Shown here: one piece after another, positions 23,580-33,901 of the stretch
Layout: every line of letters begins with the position of its first letter
Position numbering within the stretch: the stretch's first letter is position 1
Assembly (NCBI RefSeq): GCF_945859685.1
Contig: NC_079147.1
Coordinates: 130,201,788 to 130,265,787 of the forward strand
DNA length: 64,000 nucleotides
Source: Eupeodes corollae
Taxonomy: Eukaryota; Arthropoda; Insecta; Diptera; Syrphidae
Reading direction: 5' to 3'
Program-made: the position numbers and the translations under genes
Notes under the pieces: model-generated
The model's input: only the letters and a program-made list of their open reading frames with translations
Database searches by the model: none
What the model was told of the DNA's origin: nothing

Positions 23580-24802
23580 CAAGCCGACTCCACTAGATAT
23601 CTGCATCGCCAACGAAATCTCTGATATATAAATCAGTGAATTGTCTTCTCTCTTTGCTGGGTAGTTCATATCTTGACATTTCATTTAATCAAGAGAGTCT
23701 GGTTTTTAAGTATCTCTGGCAAACGTCAAATGGTAGAAATTTCTTCTAGGCTGAATTTTAGAATATCGCTTTTGTTTTGTGTTTTGATTTTGATAAATTT
23801 GTCCTTTTTAAGTAATAATAAAAGTTAGAGTTCATTCGGTTGTTTTACTGCGATGGCGAAAAAAATGCATGAAAATTATTACAATTCTAGTTAGAAGAAC
23901 AAGAGCTATTAGAAACTAGCAAAGAGCAGGAAACTAAAAGGAAACATCATTTTTGGATTAATCTTTTCGTTACTCTAAGAGACGCCCATGACCTTGAGGA
24001 ACATTTGCTCAAGGATTTACTCTGGGATCAAGGACAGGATTATAAAAATTTCTGTACGATGCCGATCGACAAATTCAGCGCTCTACTTAGTTTGGTAGGA
24101 AGACAAACACATAACATTGTTTAAAAACTCTAACTCTACGAAATAAAAAAGATGAGTTTCATAGAGTTCTTCGTTCCCAGCACCCGAATATTGAGAACTT
24201 TCAATCTTTTTTTTTTCAGCAACATACGCTGAGCGCAAATTTTTTATTTTTTTTTTTAATGTCATTCGTTTCCCTGTTTATCTCTTGCGATATGAATATC
24301 CATGCTTTATTTTTTAAGTCAGTTCTTTTGTATAGGATACTTTTATAGTTCCGCAGGCATTCCTTTTACCTGTAGAGATTGATTGAATGCTTCGTTTCGC
24401 TTTGGGAAAGTTTCCAGTCAGCCATTAATTCTGATAGACCTGTTTAAAAACATTTGTTAAACATGCATTTTATGAATAAATAATGTTTTATTACCTTATC
24501 TCCTCTTGTTAATTAAAAAAAAAGTTCTAAACATTTTATTTCCGACTCGAAAAAAAAAATGATTAAATCGCGCTAAAAAAATAACTACCTGCATGAAAGA
24601 TAATGAGATTGAATGTCAGCTGCTCACCAAAAAGGAAAATAAAGACATCCGTCAAAATTTGATGTCAGACATCGATGTCAAAACAAAATCGAAGGGAGAG
24701 ATTGCTAACATCCCAACACAACATGAAACAACACGACTCCATTTGACATTTCATATCAGGATGAGTATTTTTAGAGAAATTATAGCTAGTGGAGTCGGCC
24801 TG
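23580..24802 (+). mobile_element. Internally deleted PIF/Harbinger element with TAA target duplication
   Basis: Left end CAAGCCGACTCCACTAG at 23580 and right end CTAGTGGAGTCGGCCTG at 24802 are inverted repeats with one mismatch in 17. They are flanked on both sides by TAA (23577-23579, 24803-24805), the TWA duplication typical of Harbinger. The 1223-bp interior contains an N-terminal nuclease exon (23891-24102) and nothing of the catalytic half, so it is a deletion derivative. Confidence 0.82.
23891..24102 (+). pseudogene. HARBI1-like N-terminal exon fragment
   Basis: After an acceptor-like ttctag the frame reads LEEQELLETSKEQETKRKHH, FWINLFVTLRDAHDLEEHLL and then CTMPIDKFSALLSLVG. This is the Harbinger N-terminal pattern 'RRWWV.P....R...G....L...L....F....RM....F..LL.LVG', with the two halves correctly spaced. 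The reading stays open for about 70 codons, then similarity stops in AT-rich sequence. The catalytic domain is absent from the element. Confidence 0.68.
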
Positions 24803-25477
24803 TAAAACTGTCTTGCCTTGAATTTCTGGTGCATGTACCTCTCTATTCAAATGACAACTATACCACCAACAACAAAAGAACGTGGTACATAGTGTTGGGT
24901 TACCATGTATGTCGTGGCAAATCATTTTGTGGTCACAAAATAGACTGTCATCTGGAAATGTGAGTAAGAAAAAAGAAAAATAAGTCTAAGAATTCACATA
25001 AAATTATCCAAATGCTAGGCCAGGTTAAAATCCTTTCATTAGTTAGAAGAGTTGTTTAAGATTCAGAAAACCTAAGACAAGGGCTCGCAACTAAACGAGT
25101 ACGTTAAAAAGAGCCGGCTTTATTGCTTGAACGAGGACTGTTTTAATATTTGGCCCATTGTTTTTATTTATATACATAACTATGTAAATGTATGTGCGAT
25201 TGTCCTAATTATTAATTTTTGCAACAATTTTATCCTAAGTAGCGTTGCTGAAGATATGTAGCTATCAATCAATCTAGCTATCAATTTACAATTGTTTGCT
25301 TAAATGTAATTATAATGTTTGTCTTTTTAGTTTAAGAAATAGCTTATTTTTTTTTAAATAGAGACATGCCTGGCTAAATAAAATGTGTAACTTTGCTATA
25401 AATTAATTAAGTAAACAAATAGGTATATATATTTTTTAAAAAACAACAAACAAAAAATAAATTTAATTGGTAACTCA

Positions 25478-26075
25478 TTATTTGTCCCAAACAACAGACT
25501 CGATCCAATCGATGTAGTTAAACACCCTGGTATATACTCCAGGGTAACCAATATTACCACATGCTTGACCATAAGACGTTACACCAATAATTGAATACAT
25601 ACAGGGATGATTTGGATGAACAGATTGCAGTGGGCCGCCAGAATCACCCTGGCAAGTGTCCTTTATATCCTGTTTCGAGCCGGCGCATATTTGAGTTCTA
25701 TATTTTACTCCAGCTGGAAGTGTGTTTTCTCCTTCTTCGCTATAAATTTCATTACACTCATCTTCTTCGAATAACTCAACACCTGCCTTTTGAAGATGTG
25801 CTGCATTTCTTCCTGCTAGCTTGGTACTGCCCCAACCGGTTACAATTAATTGGGATTGATTGTTAAAGTCTTGATATGGTAAACATGCAGGTCTTATGTA
25901 TTCATTAAATTGAACTTCAGATTTCAGTTCAATTAGGGCAATATCATTGTATCTAATAGACGTATTATATTCTGGATGAGGCAAAAGCTGTGCAATATTA
26001 AAATCTTTTGGTTTAGCATCATCGGTCTCAATTTCCACGTTTAAGTCTCCTAGGCGAACAATGTCGAGTTTTTCA
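25478..26075 (-). CDS. CLIP-domain serine protease (snake-like), last exon: catalytic Asp and Ser
   Basis: The exon starts after the acceptor ttctag at 26076-26077 and ends with the stop at 25478-25480 (199 codons). It encodes the second half of a trypsin-fold domain: YNDIALIEL carries the catalytic Asp, IRPACLPY the Cys that normally pairs with the linker Cys, and KDTCQGDSGGPL the catalytic Ser. The Asp six residues before that Ser predicts trypsin-like cleavage after Arg/Lys. GVTSYGQACG and PGVYTRVFNYIDWIE close the domain. In flies such secreted zymogens act in proteolytic cascades (dorsal-ventral patterning, Toll activation, melanization). Overall it resembles Drosophila snake and other CLIP-C proteases. 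The frame has no lesion, so this looks like a live host gene. Confidence 0.92.
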
Positions 26076-26888
26076 CTAGAAAAAAAAATGATATTAATAT
26101 TAAACATTTTTGTTTGTTAATTTTGCTATAATTTTTCATTAGAGTATAAAACAGAAAATAATTTTTTACTATCTGAAGTTTGTTACTTTGTGTTAAATGC
26201 TCGTCTATTAAGAAAAGCAATCTGGAAATTCACTTCAGTTTGCTCTTAAATATTATGTATATTGAACAATTTTGAAATAGATACATAAATACTAAAATTG
26301 GAAAAACGTTTTTTAAGATACATGTTATATACATATGTTATGATACCCGTTTTTGATTGTTTGATTTGGAAAGCCTAGAAACTCTTAAAAGCTTTTTAAT
26401 AATATTTGTCAGAGATATCATTTTTGGTAGAAATATCAGCCCGAATTTATTAAGTACATATGGTTGGACTCAAATGCGTTCAGAAATGTTAGTAATTTTT
26501 CTAGTCCCTATCATAGTGTAAATTATGGTTTAAATTAACTTATAACCACATATAAGAAACTTTACAGATGTCTCATCCCCAGACAAAAACATGTCTCATG
26601 TTTGTTTCCACTACTCCCTAACTGTCAACCAAAAAAAAAAGGTTTTGGTTTTATCTCAACAACAATGACTCAAGAAAGATTAGTTAGTAGAGCTCGTTAA
26701 GTCATTAGATTATGATGTTGTTGTCGCTGTGTTTACTAAAAAAACAAACGTTAATGTATTGCAATAAGTAATGCTCCATTTATTCATATTTAAATAATTT
26801 TATTATTATTTCCTACACTTAAGCAATATCTAAATGTGTGTATATAAAACTTTAATTTAACCTTAATGAGTTAAGAATTTTTTTTTAG

Positions 26889-27070
26889 GCCCTAGTTCAC
26901 ACAGGGCTGTAGCGCCACCTTAAGTTAAAAGTTAAAAATTAATTTCTATATAGTTGTGTTTTGGAACTAATTTACATCATCCACCTATCTCCACAATTGA
27001 GGGGCGCCAAAGGTGAAACTTGCGCAGAGCTCTTATTTAGTTCAAGCCGGCCCTGTAACTAACCTACCTG
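26889..27070 (-). repeat. Dispersed 'GGTGGCGC' repeat, copy 2 and surrounding unclassified repeat
   Basis: CACAGGGCTGTAGCGCCACC at 26900-26920 is the inverse of the motif at 59205. The sequence to about 27070 (TTGAGGGGCGCCAAAGGTG and a GC-richer stretch) is unlike its AT-rich surroundings and looks like part of a dispersed repeat. No coding similarity was recognised. Confidence 0.45.
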
Positions 27071-27111
27071 ATCTGTCACGTCCGAGGATGATCTAATCAG
27101 TTACCCCAGGC

Positions 27112-27145
27112 CAGAGTATATCTAATAATTATTAGATATACTCTG
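27112..27145. mobile_element. 34-bp perfect palindrome flanked by 8-bp direct repeats (minimal hAT-like insertion)
   Basis: Two 17-base arms, CAGAGTATATCTAATAA and its exact reverse complement, abut with no spacer. The exact octamer CCCCAGGC stands on both sides (27104-27111 and 27146-27153). Arms beginning CAGAG and ending CTCTG with an 8-bp duplication are hallmarks of hAT transposons. The simplest reading is an insertion consisting only of two terminal repeats. Confidence 0.7.
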
Positions 27146-27473
27146 CCCCAGGCGTCCGACCACGACGGTCAGCCCAATTCTAAATAAAAATTTTAGAGGA
27201 AAAATTTCCTATTACCCTTCTCCCTTATTCTAATAGAAAAATTTCCCGGGAATTTGATTCCTTTTCTCCCTTTCCTTCTTTTAAAGTTGATGGAATCTCA
27301 TCATAACATCTCTTATTGATTCCACAAAGGAGTCAAAGAAAAACTGATTTTATTCTGGCAAAAAGAAGAAAGGGCATTAAATTTAATAAAACCGATCAAA
27401 AGATGCCCTTAGCTTAAAAAAACAAAACGAACTTTTATTAATAACTTCCATTGTTTTATATTTTCTTTGAGGT

Positions 27474-28130
27474 ATGGAACGATAAAAAAAAATATGTTGG
27501 ATCTAAGGCTGCTAATACCTTAAAGCCAGAAATGGAACCAGCGCCAGGGGTTGTCCAAACAATGAGCAAAAATGTTTTCGTTATGAATTTGCGGTTTATA
27601 ATTTGATTTGTATGAAAAAGTCAATAGAAAATGTGTCTGCAAAAGTTTTTTTTTGTCAAGGAAGCGGGTTTGAACAAAGAAAACGTTCAATCACCGACGT
27701 ACGAGGTAAATCTTCCTGGAGTCCAAGAAGTAGAAAACGAGTATTTAACAGAAGAAGGAGCACCGGCAACAATAAGTGCCGGAAGAAGTCCACAAGCTAG
27801 TAAAAGTGCACAGAAAAGAACTGCCTCAGAATCTTTTGACCAGGAACTAGAAATACAAAACGAACTATGCGAGGTTGTAAAAGATCTAGTAGATTGTGTT
27901 AAGAAGAATTTCTTGACTCAAAATGTTTTGTGTGAAGCTATCAAAGGCTATCAAACACCACAAAAATTAATCGTATACTTGACAAAATGGTATGACCTAA
28001 AAAAAACAAACATTTGAAGGGTAAACGCCATAACAGGCGGATTGAACAATTGAGAGTACGAGAAATTGAAAACAAAATCGTCAACTTCTTGACATGGAAG
28101 AACTAAAATTGCGACAACAAACGGATATGT
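27474..28130 (+). pseudogene. Harbinger accessory (zeste/Myb-like) protein remnant, second locus
   Basis: After an acceptor-like ttttctttgag the frame reads VWNDKKKYVGSKAANTLKPE and EPAPGVV, the same exon-2 start as the copy at 16179 (VWTGFKFNTKKK...ATGGGP) at low identity. After a stop near 27605 the C-terminal part continues: NLPGVQEVENEYLTEEG, SAQKRTASESFDQELEIQNE, then helix-rich LCEVVKDLVDCVKKNFLTQN, with a stop at 28017 and a charged tail to about 28130. This is the usual Harbinger Myb layout: Myb domain, Ser/Thr/Lys-rich spacer, C-terminal coiled coil. Exon 1 was not found. Confidence 0.5.
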
Positions 28131-29550
28131 GACTTGCTCTGCTTTTATTTAATTCTTTTATTTTATCTTACTAATAACTAGTAAGTCATTGATGTGAAAT
28201 TTTGAATTGAATGTTATTTTACTTTTTTTAAACAGTAAATTTTTCTATTTTAATGCGTTCATGTATGTAGCTTTAAGTTAGTTAACTTTTGAATAAATAT
28301 CTTTTTTATTTTGGTATTCATCATTGTTTTTAAATTTGTATTTAATCAAAGATTCGCTCCAATTTTTTTCGCATTCAATGCTGTGTATATCATTTTAAAG
28401 GTAGTGATTAGGGCTTCAACTTTTGAGAAGTTTCAAATTGTTAATTTTTAATTATGTTTTTAAATAAAAATAAATATACCAAATATTCTAAATAAACAAA
28501 ATCATTAAAAAAAATCTCACAAAAATGTATCTTTTGTTAACAAAAGTAATTGTTTTGAAATGCAACACATTGTCGTTATTTTCAAATATTTAAAACTTTT
28601 GATCTAAGTGCCCCACATGATGTCTCTTCTTCGAAAATGAATGAATGTCATGTAGGTGACATCAAACACGCACAGACATAGATAATTTAAGTGTCAGAAG
28701 GTGATGTGGTTCAAGCTTGGCAAGCTTTACACAGAGTTGGATAACTGAGTATTGCAGTTTTTTATGATTTTTGGTTTGAGCTCAATTTTGTTACGTATTT
28801 TTGTGCCTATAAAGTTTTGACACAAATTTAAAAAAAAAGATTTACCTATTCACATTATTCATAAACCGGGGGCAGGCTTATAAGAAACAATATGCATTAA
28901 TAATAAGGACTTACGTTGATCTCAGATCAACAACGTATTTCTTTTTTGTATAGTGTTGACTAGCCGATTTTGGAAATATGTTGGAAACGTCAAATTTTAT
29001 AAATACTAATCCGGGGAAAACTTGAAGGTGCAGAATTTTATATATTTGGATTTCCTTTTTTTGTATCTTGTCGAACTTTATTTTTTTTTTGTATACTAGA
29101 AAGCCTTTACGGTAAAAATTGTATATGCCGAAAAAAAAACACTTCTTAGTTATCCGAAAATTGGAAAAAGATACAAATGTACATTAAATATACCTAAATT
29201 AAATATACAAAACTAACCCATTCCAATATAGGGACCTACAAATAATTTAAAATGTTTGTATATATTGTTCAATACAATAGATCCATAAAATATATATATA
29301 ATCAATCATTTTTTTACATAAACGCTTGAAGACTTATCTCTAGTTTGTGAACATTGGCATTTTATGTGACAAAGAGCTTAATTTCCACTCCCATATAGAC
29401 GATATCATTCTCAGAGCCAACTCAGCACTTAGTTTCGTTAAACGTTCTTTCAAAGAATTTTCTGACAACTATATAGCACGGTCCCTGTGTATAAACTATG
29501 CTCGCCCATTTTCAATCGTAGGTTAAGTTTTTAGTTTGTTTAAGTAAGAT
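28131..29550. other. Gene-free AT-rich stretch
   Basis: I see only AT-rich sequence with short poly(A)/poly(T) runs and no supportable reading frame. It lies inside the 5.3-kb intron of the CLIP protease. Confidence 0.5.
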
Positions 29551-29553
29551 TAA

Positions 29554-30009
29554 CTGCTTGAACAGAATGAGATGCAGCTGTAGCTAAGAAAATCGCTGTA
29601 GTATAAGCTGTCAATAAAAACGCTCACTAATGTAGCAAAGGTCGCCCACAATGGTGTAGCGCAGGAAATTTATTCGGGCATGTTTAACGCATATGAAATT
29701 TATATTTGAACTGAATTTGTATGGTAGCTTACTATAAAAAAGTTACAAAACCAGACAAAATTCTCAAATGCATTGAACGCTCCCAAAAAAAAAGTGTAAA
29801 GTCAAAGAATGAAATGGGTTTCCCCCATCTGTCATCTCAAATGTAGCTTGCAGCGTCGCCAAAAGTTAAAGTTGAGTCAACTTGCGCTACAGCTACTGCT
29901 ACAGCTACAGCTACAACTTCTCATTGTGTCGATGTATACTATTTTCGTATCTCTTAACTTTGACAGTGCTACAGGCAACAGCTACAGCTACACCATTCTG
30001 TTCAAGCAG
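29554..30009. mobile_element. Harbinger-type MITE, copy 1 (TAA duplication)
   Basis: The 456-bp element has perfect 16-bp inverted ends (CTGCTTGAACAGAATG ... CATTCTGTTCAAGCAG), extended by imperfect GCTGTAGCT / AGCTACAGC arms, and TAA on both sides. A second copy of about 95% identity lies at 37261-37710. The interior has no transposase similarity. A (GCTACA)n-like run occurs near the right end. Confidence 0.88.
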
Positions 30010-30536
30010 TAAGAATTAGCTTGTATTAAGATGAATCGATGGGGGTTTCGCCCACACAAAAACTAACCAAAATTACCAGGAAAATCCTAAGTCTAAGCAT
30101 TAAGAAAATAAAATGTAGTATTTTTGATGGCCCACTATAAGAAGATTGATGAAAGGTACTAATTTTTTAAGTTCAATGACCAGTTTAGAAAAACTTGAGT
30201 TAAATTCGTTTACTGGACATTATTGAATTTTTTTGAAAAATCAAATTATACAAAATTTAAACAATATGCTACAGAAATTCAAAAACTTTGGATGTTTAAA
30301 ATGCATTATCTCTGCAGTGACAGAGAAGTGGTTTCACCAGAACATAGATCCTATGGAGGAGAGGGACCAATGCCGATGGGATTAACATATGACATATGTA
30401 CCGCACAACATTCAAAAGACATTGTTTTGGTGTTTATCGTAAATATTATATTCCGTTCAATTAAAAATCAGGAACACTACAAATAGAAAATAAATATTTT
30501 TGCTACACATTTCATAAGTACAGGGTCCACGAGAAT

Positions 30537-31000
30537 ACACAAAACTACAAAAACCATCAGTGGCTCAGTACGCGTGCTTTATTATAAGTCAAAAACATCG
30601 ATGTCAAAACCATTAACTTCACCATTCAGGATGGAAAACCCTGTGAAACGACAACATATATATATGTAAGTCCATCGATACTGTGGAGGATCAAGATGAG
30701 GTTGTCAACTATCCAACTATATTCTTGAATTCGCTTGCCACTGCATGTTTTTCCGTTGGAAATTGGAGTACCCATCATTTTTCTTCGAAACATAAATCCA
30801 CTAGAACTTTGCTACCGAACCAGATTTTAGTCAAGAAAATAATGGATAATTTTATCGAAGCAACCTTTCTGACTAGGAAATTCAAAGGTGAAGACGTACT
30901 ATTGTGACGTATCCCAATGATCCCGACATATGTACATGTATGGCATTCGAATTCAAACGTTTACGGTTTCTGGTGCGACTCGCTTTCGTTTGTGGATTTA
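30537..31000 (+). pseudogene. Helitron Rep-helicase C-terminal fragment
   Basis: Frames show NYKNHQWLSTRALL, KNIDVKTINFTIQDGKP, KSIDTVEDQDEVVNYPT, FLNSL, NQILVKKIMDNFIEATFL, TRKFKGEDVLL, a stop, RIPMIPT and then, one frame over, EFKRLRFLVRLAF. This is the recognisable run of the PIF1-like helicase of eukaryotic Helitrons ('NH.WL..RAILA.KN..V...N..IQ', 'YKSIDT', 'NYP.EFLNSL', 'IEATILTGKFKGEDVLLPRIPM', 'F.RLQFPVRLAFAMTINKSQG'). The NLQLK...INPPRLCNGTR part is garbled and the fragment stops before the last helicase motif. No Helitron ends were located. Confidence 0.75.
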
Positions 31001-31090
31001 TTTGTGTATTGATTTTTCTTTAAAATTACTTTTCTGCGCGCTAAGACAGGTGTATTTTAAAATTTTTAAAATTCAGAAAATATTTCTTAA

Positions 31091-31130
31091 CAGACTCTTG
31101 GATACATGACCAAGTTCGTGCCAGCCAGTC
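31091..31130 (+). repeat. Dispersed 'TTGGATACATGA' motif, copy 1 of 4
   Basis: CAGACTCTTGGATACATGAC is followed by AAGTTCGTGCC. Relatives lie at 32118-32158, 42697-42735 and 50646-50690, all on the plus strand and each preceded by an AT-rich TTTAAATTTT-like tract. It looks like a shared end of a degenerate repeat family. Confidence 0.55.
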
Positions 31131-31409
31131 GTATTTTGAATATTGTTTTGATGAGAGGAATACGTTATTCTAGATGGTTACGTATTGTTGACCTTGTTGA
31201 CACTTTGACCAGTCATGTAAATAAATATGTTTGTCTCTTGTAACAAATAATTTTTCGACCATCAAACTTGAATTTGAGATGGAATAATAATAATGGTATT
31301 AAAAACATTTTATTATTCAAAAGGTTATCATTTAAATATTTGCTTTTAATAAGCTGATGAATAAGTTATAAGTAGTAAAAAGAGTGCTTTTATGTAAGGA
31401 CGAGCTTAC

Positions 31410-31686
31410 CATTTCGTAGTTTCCAGGCAATGAGCAGCAGTAAGCAGGTAATTTGTGCTTATTAGAGAAGCTCCGCAAACCCAACTATACTTTCCCTTCT
31501 CGTCCTTGCATCCTAACAATGCCATATGAGGAAATTCTTTCGGATGTGCGTCTTCACCACCGACCACCAAAGGAAAAACGGTTTCACGACATTTGGAAAT
31601 TATTATTTTGTTTGGCTGACCTTCAGCAGAAATTTTCGTGGAATACACTTCAGTGTCAAACAATTCCGCTTTATACTGTTCACATT
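31410..31686 (-). CDS. CLIP-domain serine protease, exon with linker, activation site and catalytic His
   Basis: The acceptor ttcttctag ends at 31687 and the donor TG|gtaagc begins at 31409; phases match both neighbours (1 base carried in, 2 bases carried out). The exon encodes a linker starting KCEQYKAELFDTEVYSTKI, the linker Cys in SKCRETVFPL, the zymogen cleavage point L|VVGGEDAHPKEFPH, and SWVCGASL...TAAHC with the catalytic His. Cleavage after Leu rather than Arg is the usual CLIP-C arrangement and implies an upstream protease with chymotrypsin- or elastase-like preference. The exon ends just after the His loop, at TTK, with the next Cys codon split by the intron. Confidence 0.9.
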
Positions 31687-31689
31687 CTA

Positions 31690-33630
31690 GAAGAAAAATT
31701 AATTTGAAAAGAGTTACAGATATAATCTATAAGCCTTGATAAATATTAATTAATAAATAGATTTTTAATTTAAATTTTTAATACATAATTACAAAAATTA
31801 TAATAGTAATTACAATTGTAAACGCTAAGGTCTTAAAGGTTATATGTTTTTATGTACTCTAGAAACATGTATAAGCATTAGAAATATTTCGATTTTTGCA
31901 ATTGATTTAAAGTTGTGATCTTAATAATGTTGTTTTAATAAATTATAGTTTAATAACCGTATTTTTTTATAATTACTCTGGTACATATTTTGTGTAGGTT
32001 TTATTTTTACTGGCGACTTTCAAATAAACAATTTCCGAAAAATCAAATGGCATTTAAATTTTTGAAACAAACTTTTTTTATATTTTAAAATCTTAAAATG
32101 CAAGAAATATTCATATACAGATTCTTTGGATACATGAGGAAGTTCGTACGAACCAATTGGGCATTTGTTTTACTTGATAATTAAAATATAAATTAAAACT
32201 AGCTAAAACTGTAGTAGCAAATCTGACTATTTGCTTGGAAATTTATTCCATTATTTTATATTTTTCTTTATTTTATTTAAAATTTTCTTTCTATTTTGGT
32301 AAAAACTTATCTTTTCAGATTTTTCTTTTTACTTTTTTCGATGAAAAAGTCAGTTTTAAGCTTTAATTTTGCAGTCATTTTGTTGAGAGCGAACCAATGT
32401 ACATTTTTGCCTTGTAAAAAGCATGTTCAACATCAGTTTATAACAATTAATTCACTAATTTACAGTAATCAATACGAATTTCTTTAAATTTCATTATTAA
32501 ATTCGGGTTACTGTATCAAAGATGGGTTCAAAGAACCATCAACTTAAGAGTGCAAGCGCAATTTATTGAATTCTAATAAATTTACGTAAATGAACGGTCC
32601 AAATATTTTTCTTGCAAGTAATTAAAATCGGTATCTATTTAATAATTCCAAGTATATTTACCGTTTGTTTTCAATGATTTAAGCTTGCAACTATTTTGCA
32701 ATTCCATTTTGATTAGTAATTATTAAATTTAAAAAAAAAGGTTATAATCGAAAAATACCTTATCCAAAACATTCTTGATTGATGGAAGCATACATGTATT
32801 TGCTATAAGAAAAAACTATGCATCAAAGGAACACCAATGGCTTTAGAAAATAATCAGAACAATTATAGCGCACATGTTGAATAAATGCAGAGCAAATAAA
32901 ATGCAAATTTTGACATATGTATGTATATCATAAAATGACAACGTCTTAAAATCGTTCTGAATTCATGCACAACTCATTCAATAGATCATATAATCGACAT
33001 CCATGTTTATTGTTGACGTACAGAAGTTTTTTTTAGTGAATTCTCACAGTTAAACGCAAAATATAATTTTTTTTCATTCCTGAACAAATTTATAAATGCA
33101 GAACATAAAAAATAGTTTTCAGATATAAAGCAAAAAAAAAAAAGAAATCCGATAATTTTTAAGGTATGTTCACTAAAGAAATTTCCGCTTCAGTTAAACT
33201 TAATCAACTTTTTAGAAAAATAAATTAGCAATAATAGCAGCAAATTATTTCATAGCATAATAGCTGTTAACATTTTAAAATGTCTAGAAATGTTTATATG
33301 CTACAAAATTCGTAAATTTATATGTAAGCACAGAAGATAACATTATTTAGACAAGAAGTATGCATTTTGGCGTGTTCACCTATTTTTTTTGCTATTGAGT
33401 GTTTGGTTTCCCCATACTGGAATAAAAAAAGTTACTTAAATCTATTTATTGCACTCATTTAGTTGGCATTGTGTGTAATCACACTGCCTGTTTCTATTCC
33501 TTAAAGATGATTTACAGTAAGCAACTTATTTTTAACACATGGTTCCCTCAAATTTGTATTCCAAAATCTAACTACAAACAAAATTCTAAATTTGGTCTTG
33601 CAATTATTGAACTGCTTAAATGATGAAAAT
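31690..33630. other. Gene-free AT-rich stretch in the protease intron
   Basis: Apart from the dispersed motif at 32118 nothing is recognisable. Confidence 0.5.
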
Positions 33631-33631
33631 A

Positions 33632-33901
33632 CTAATCAAGTTTAGGAATCTGAACTAGCTTAAGTTGGCAATTGAACTTCTCAAGTATGCTTCTTGTAGC
33701 ATTTTCTGTACAAACAAAATACGGAGACACCCGCCTATTGGTTCCACCTGAACTTCTTACGTCGCCAACGAAATGTTCTAAGCAATCTACAGCTGAAAAA
33801 ATTGACTGTTTTGTTGTTTTACAAAGTATTGAGTTACACTTTTGTCCATTTCCAATTATACTTTGCGTTTGCAAATAATTTAAGTAAACAAAATACAGCA
33901 C
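33632..33901 (-). CDS. Unidentified 89-residue reading frame with five cysteines
   Basis: I do not recognise this frame. It reads MLYFVYLNYLQTQSIIGNGQ, then CNSILC, VDCLEHFVGDVRSSGGTNRR, YFVCTENATRSILEKFNC and stops after QIPKLD. Its composition (five Cys, balanced charge, few low-complexity runs) looks more protein-like than other open frames nearby. A good acceptor-like tract (cagtcaattttttcag) precedes VDCLEH, so the downstream part could be a terminal exon. It lies on the same strand as the CLIP protease, inside that gene's 10-kb intron. It may be a nested small gene, an exon of an unseen gene, or chance. Confidence 0.28.
   Translation of the reverse strand: MLYFVYLNYLQTQSIIGNGQKCNSILCKTTKQSIFSAVDCLEHFVGDVRSSGGTNRRVSPYFVCTENATRSILEKFNCQLKLVQIPKLD

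Noticed and set aside
23100..23580. CTCTCTCTC and GAGTGAGAGG runs as an inverted-repeat element end
   Set aside because: The matches are short and purine/pyrimidine-biased, and no partner of useful length was found.
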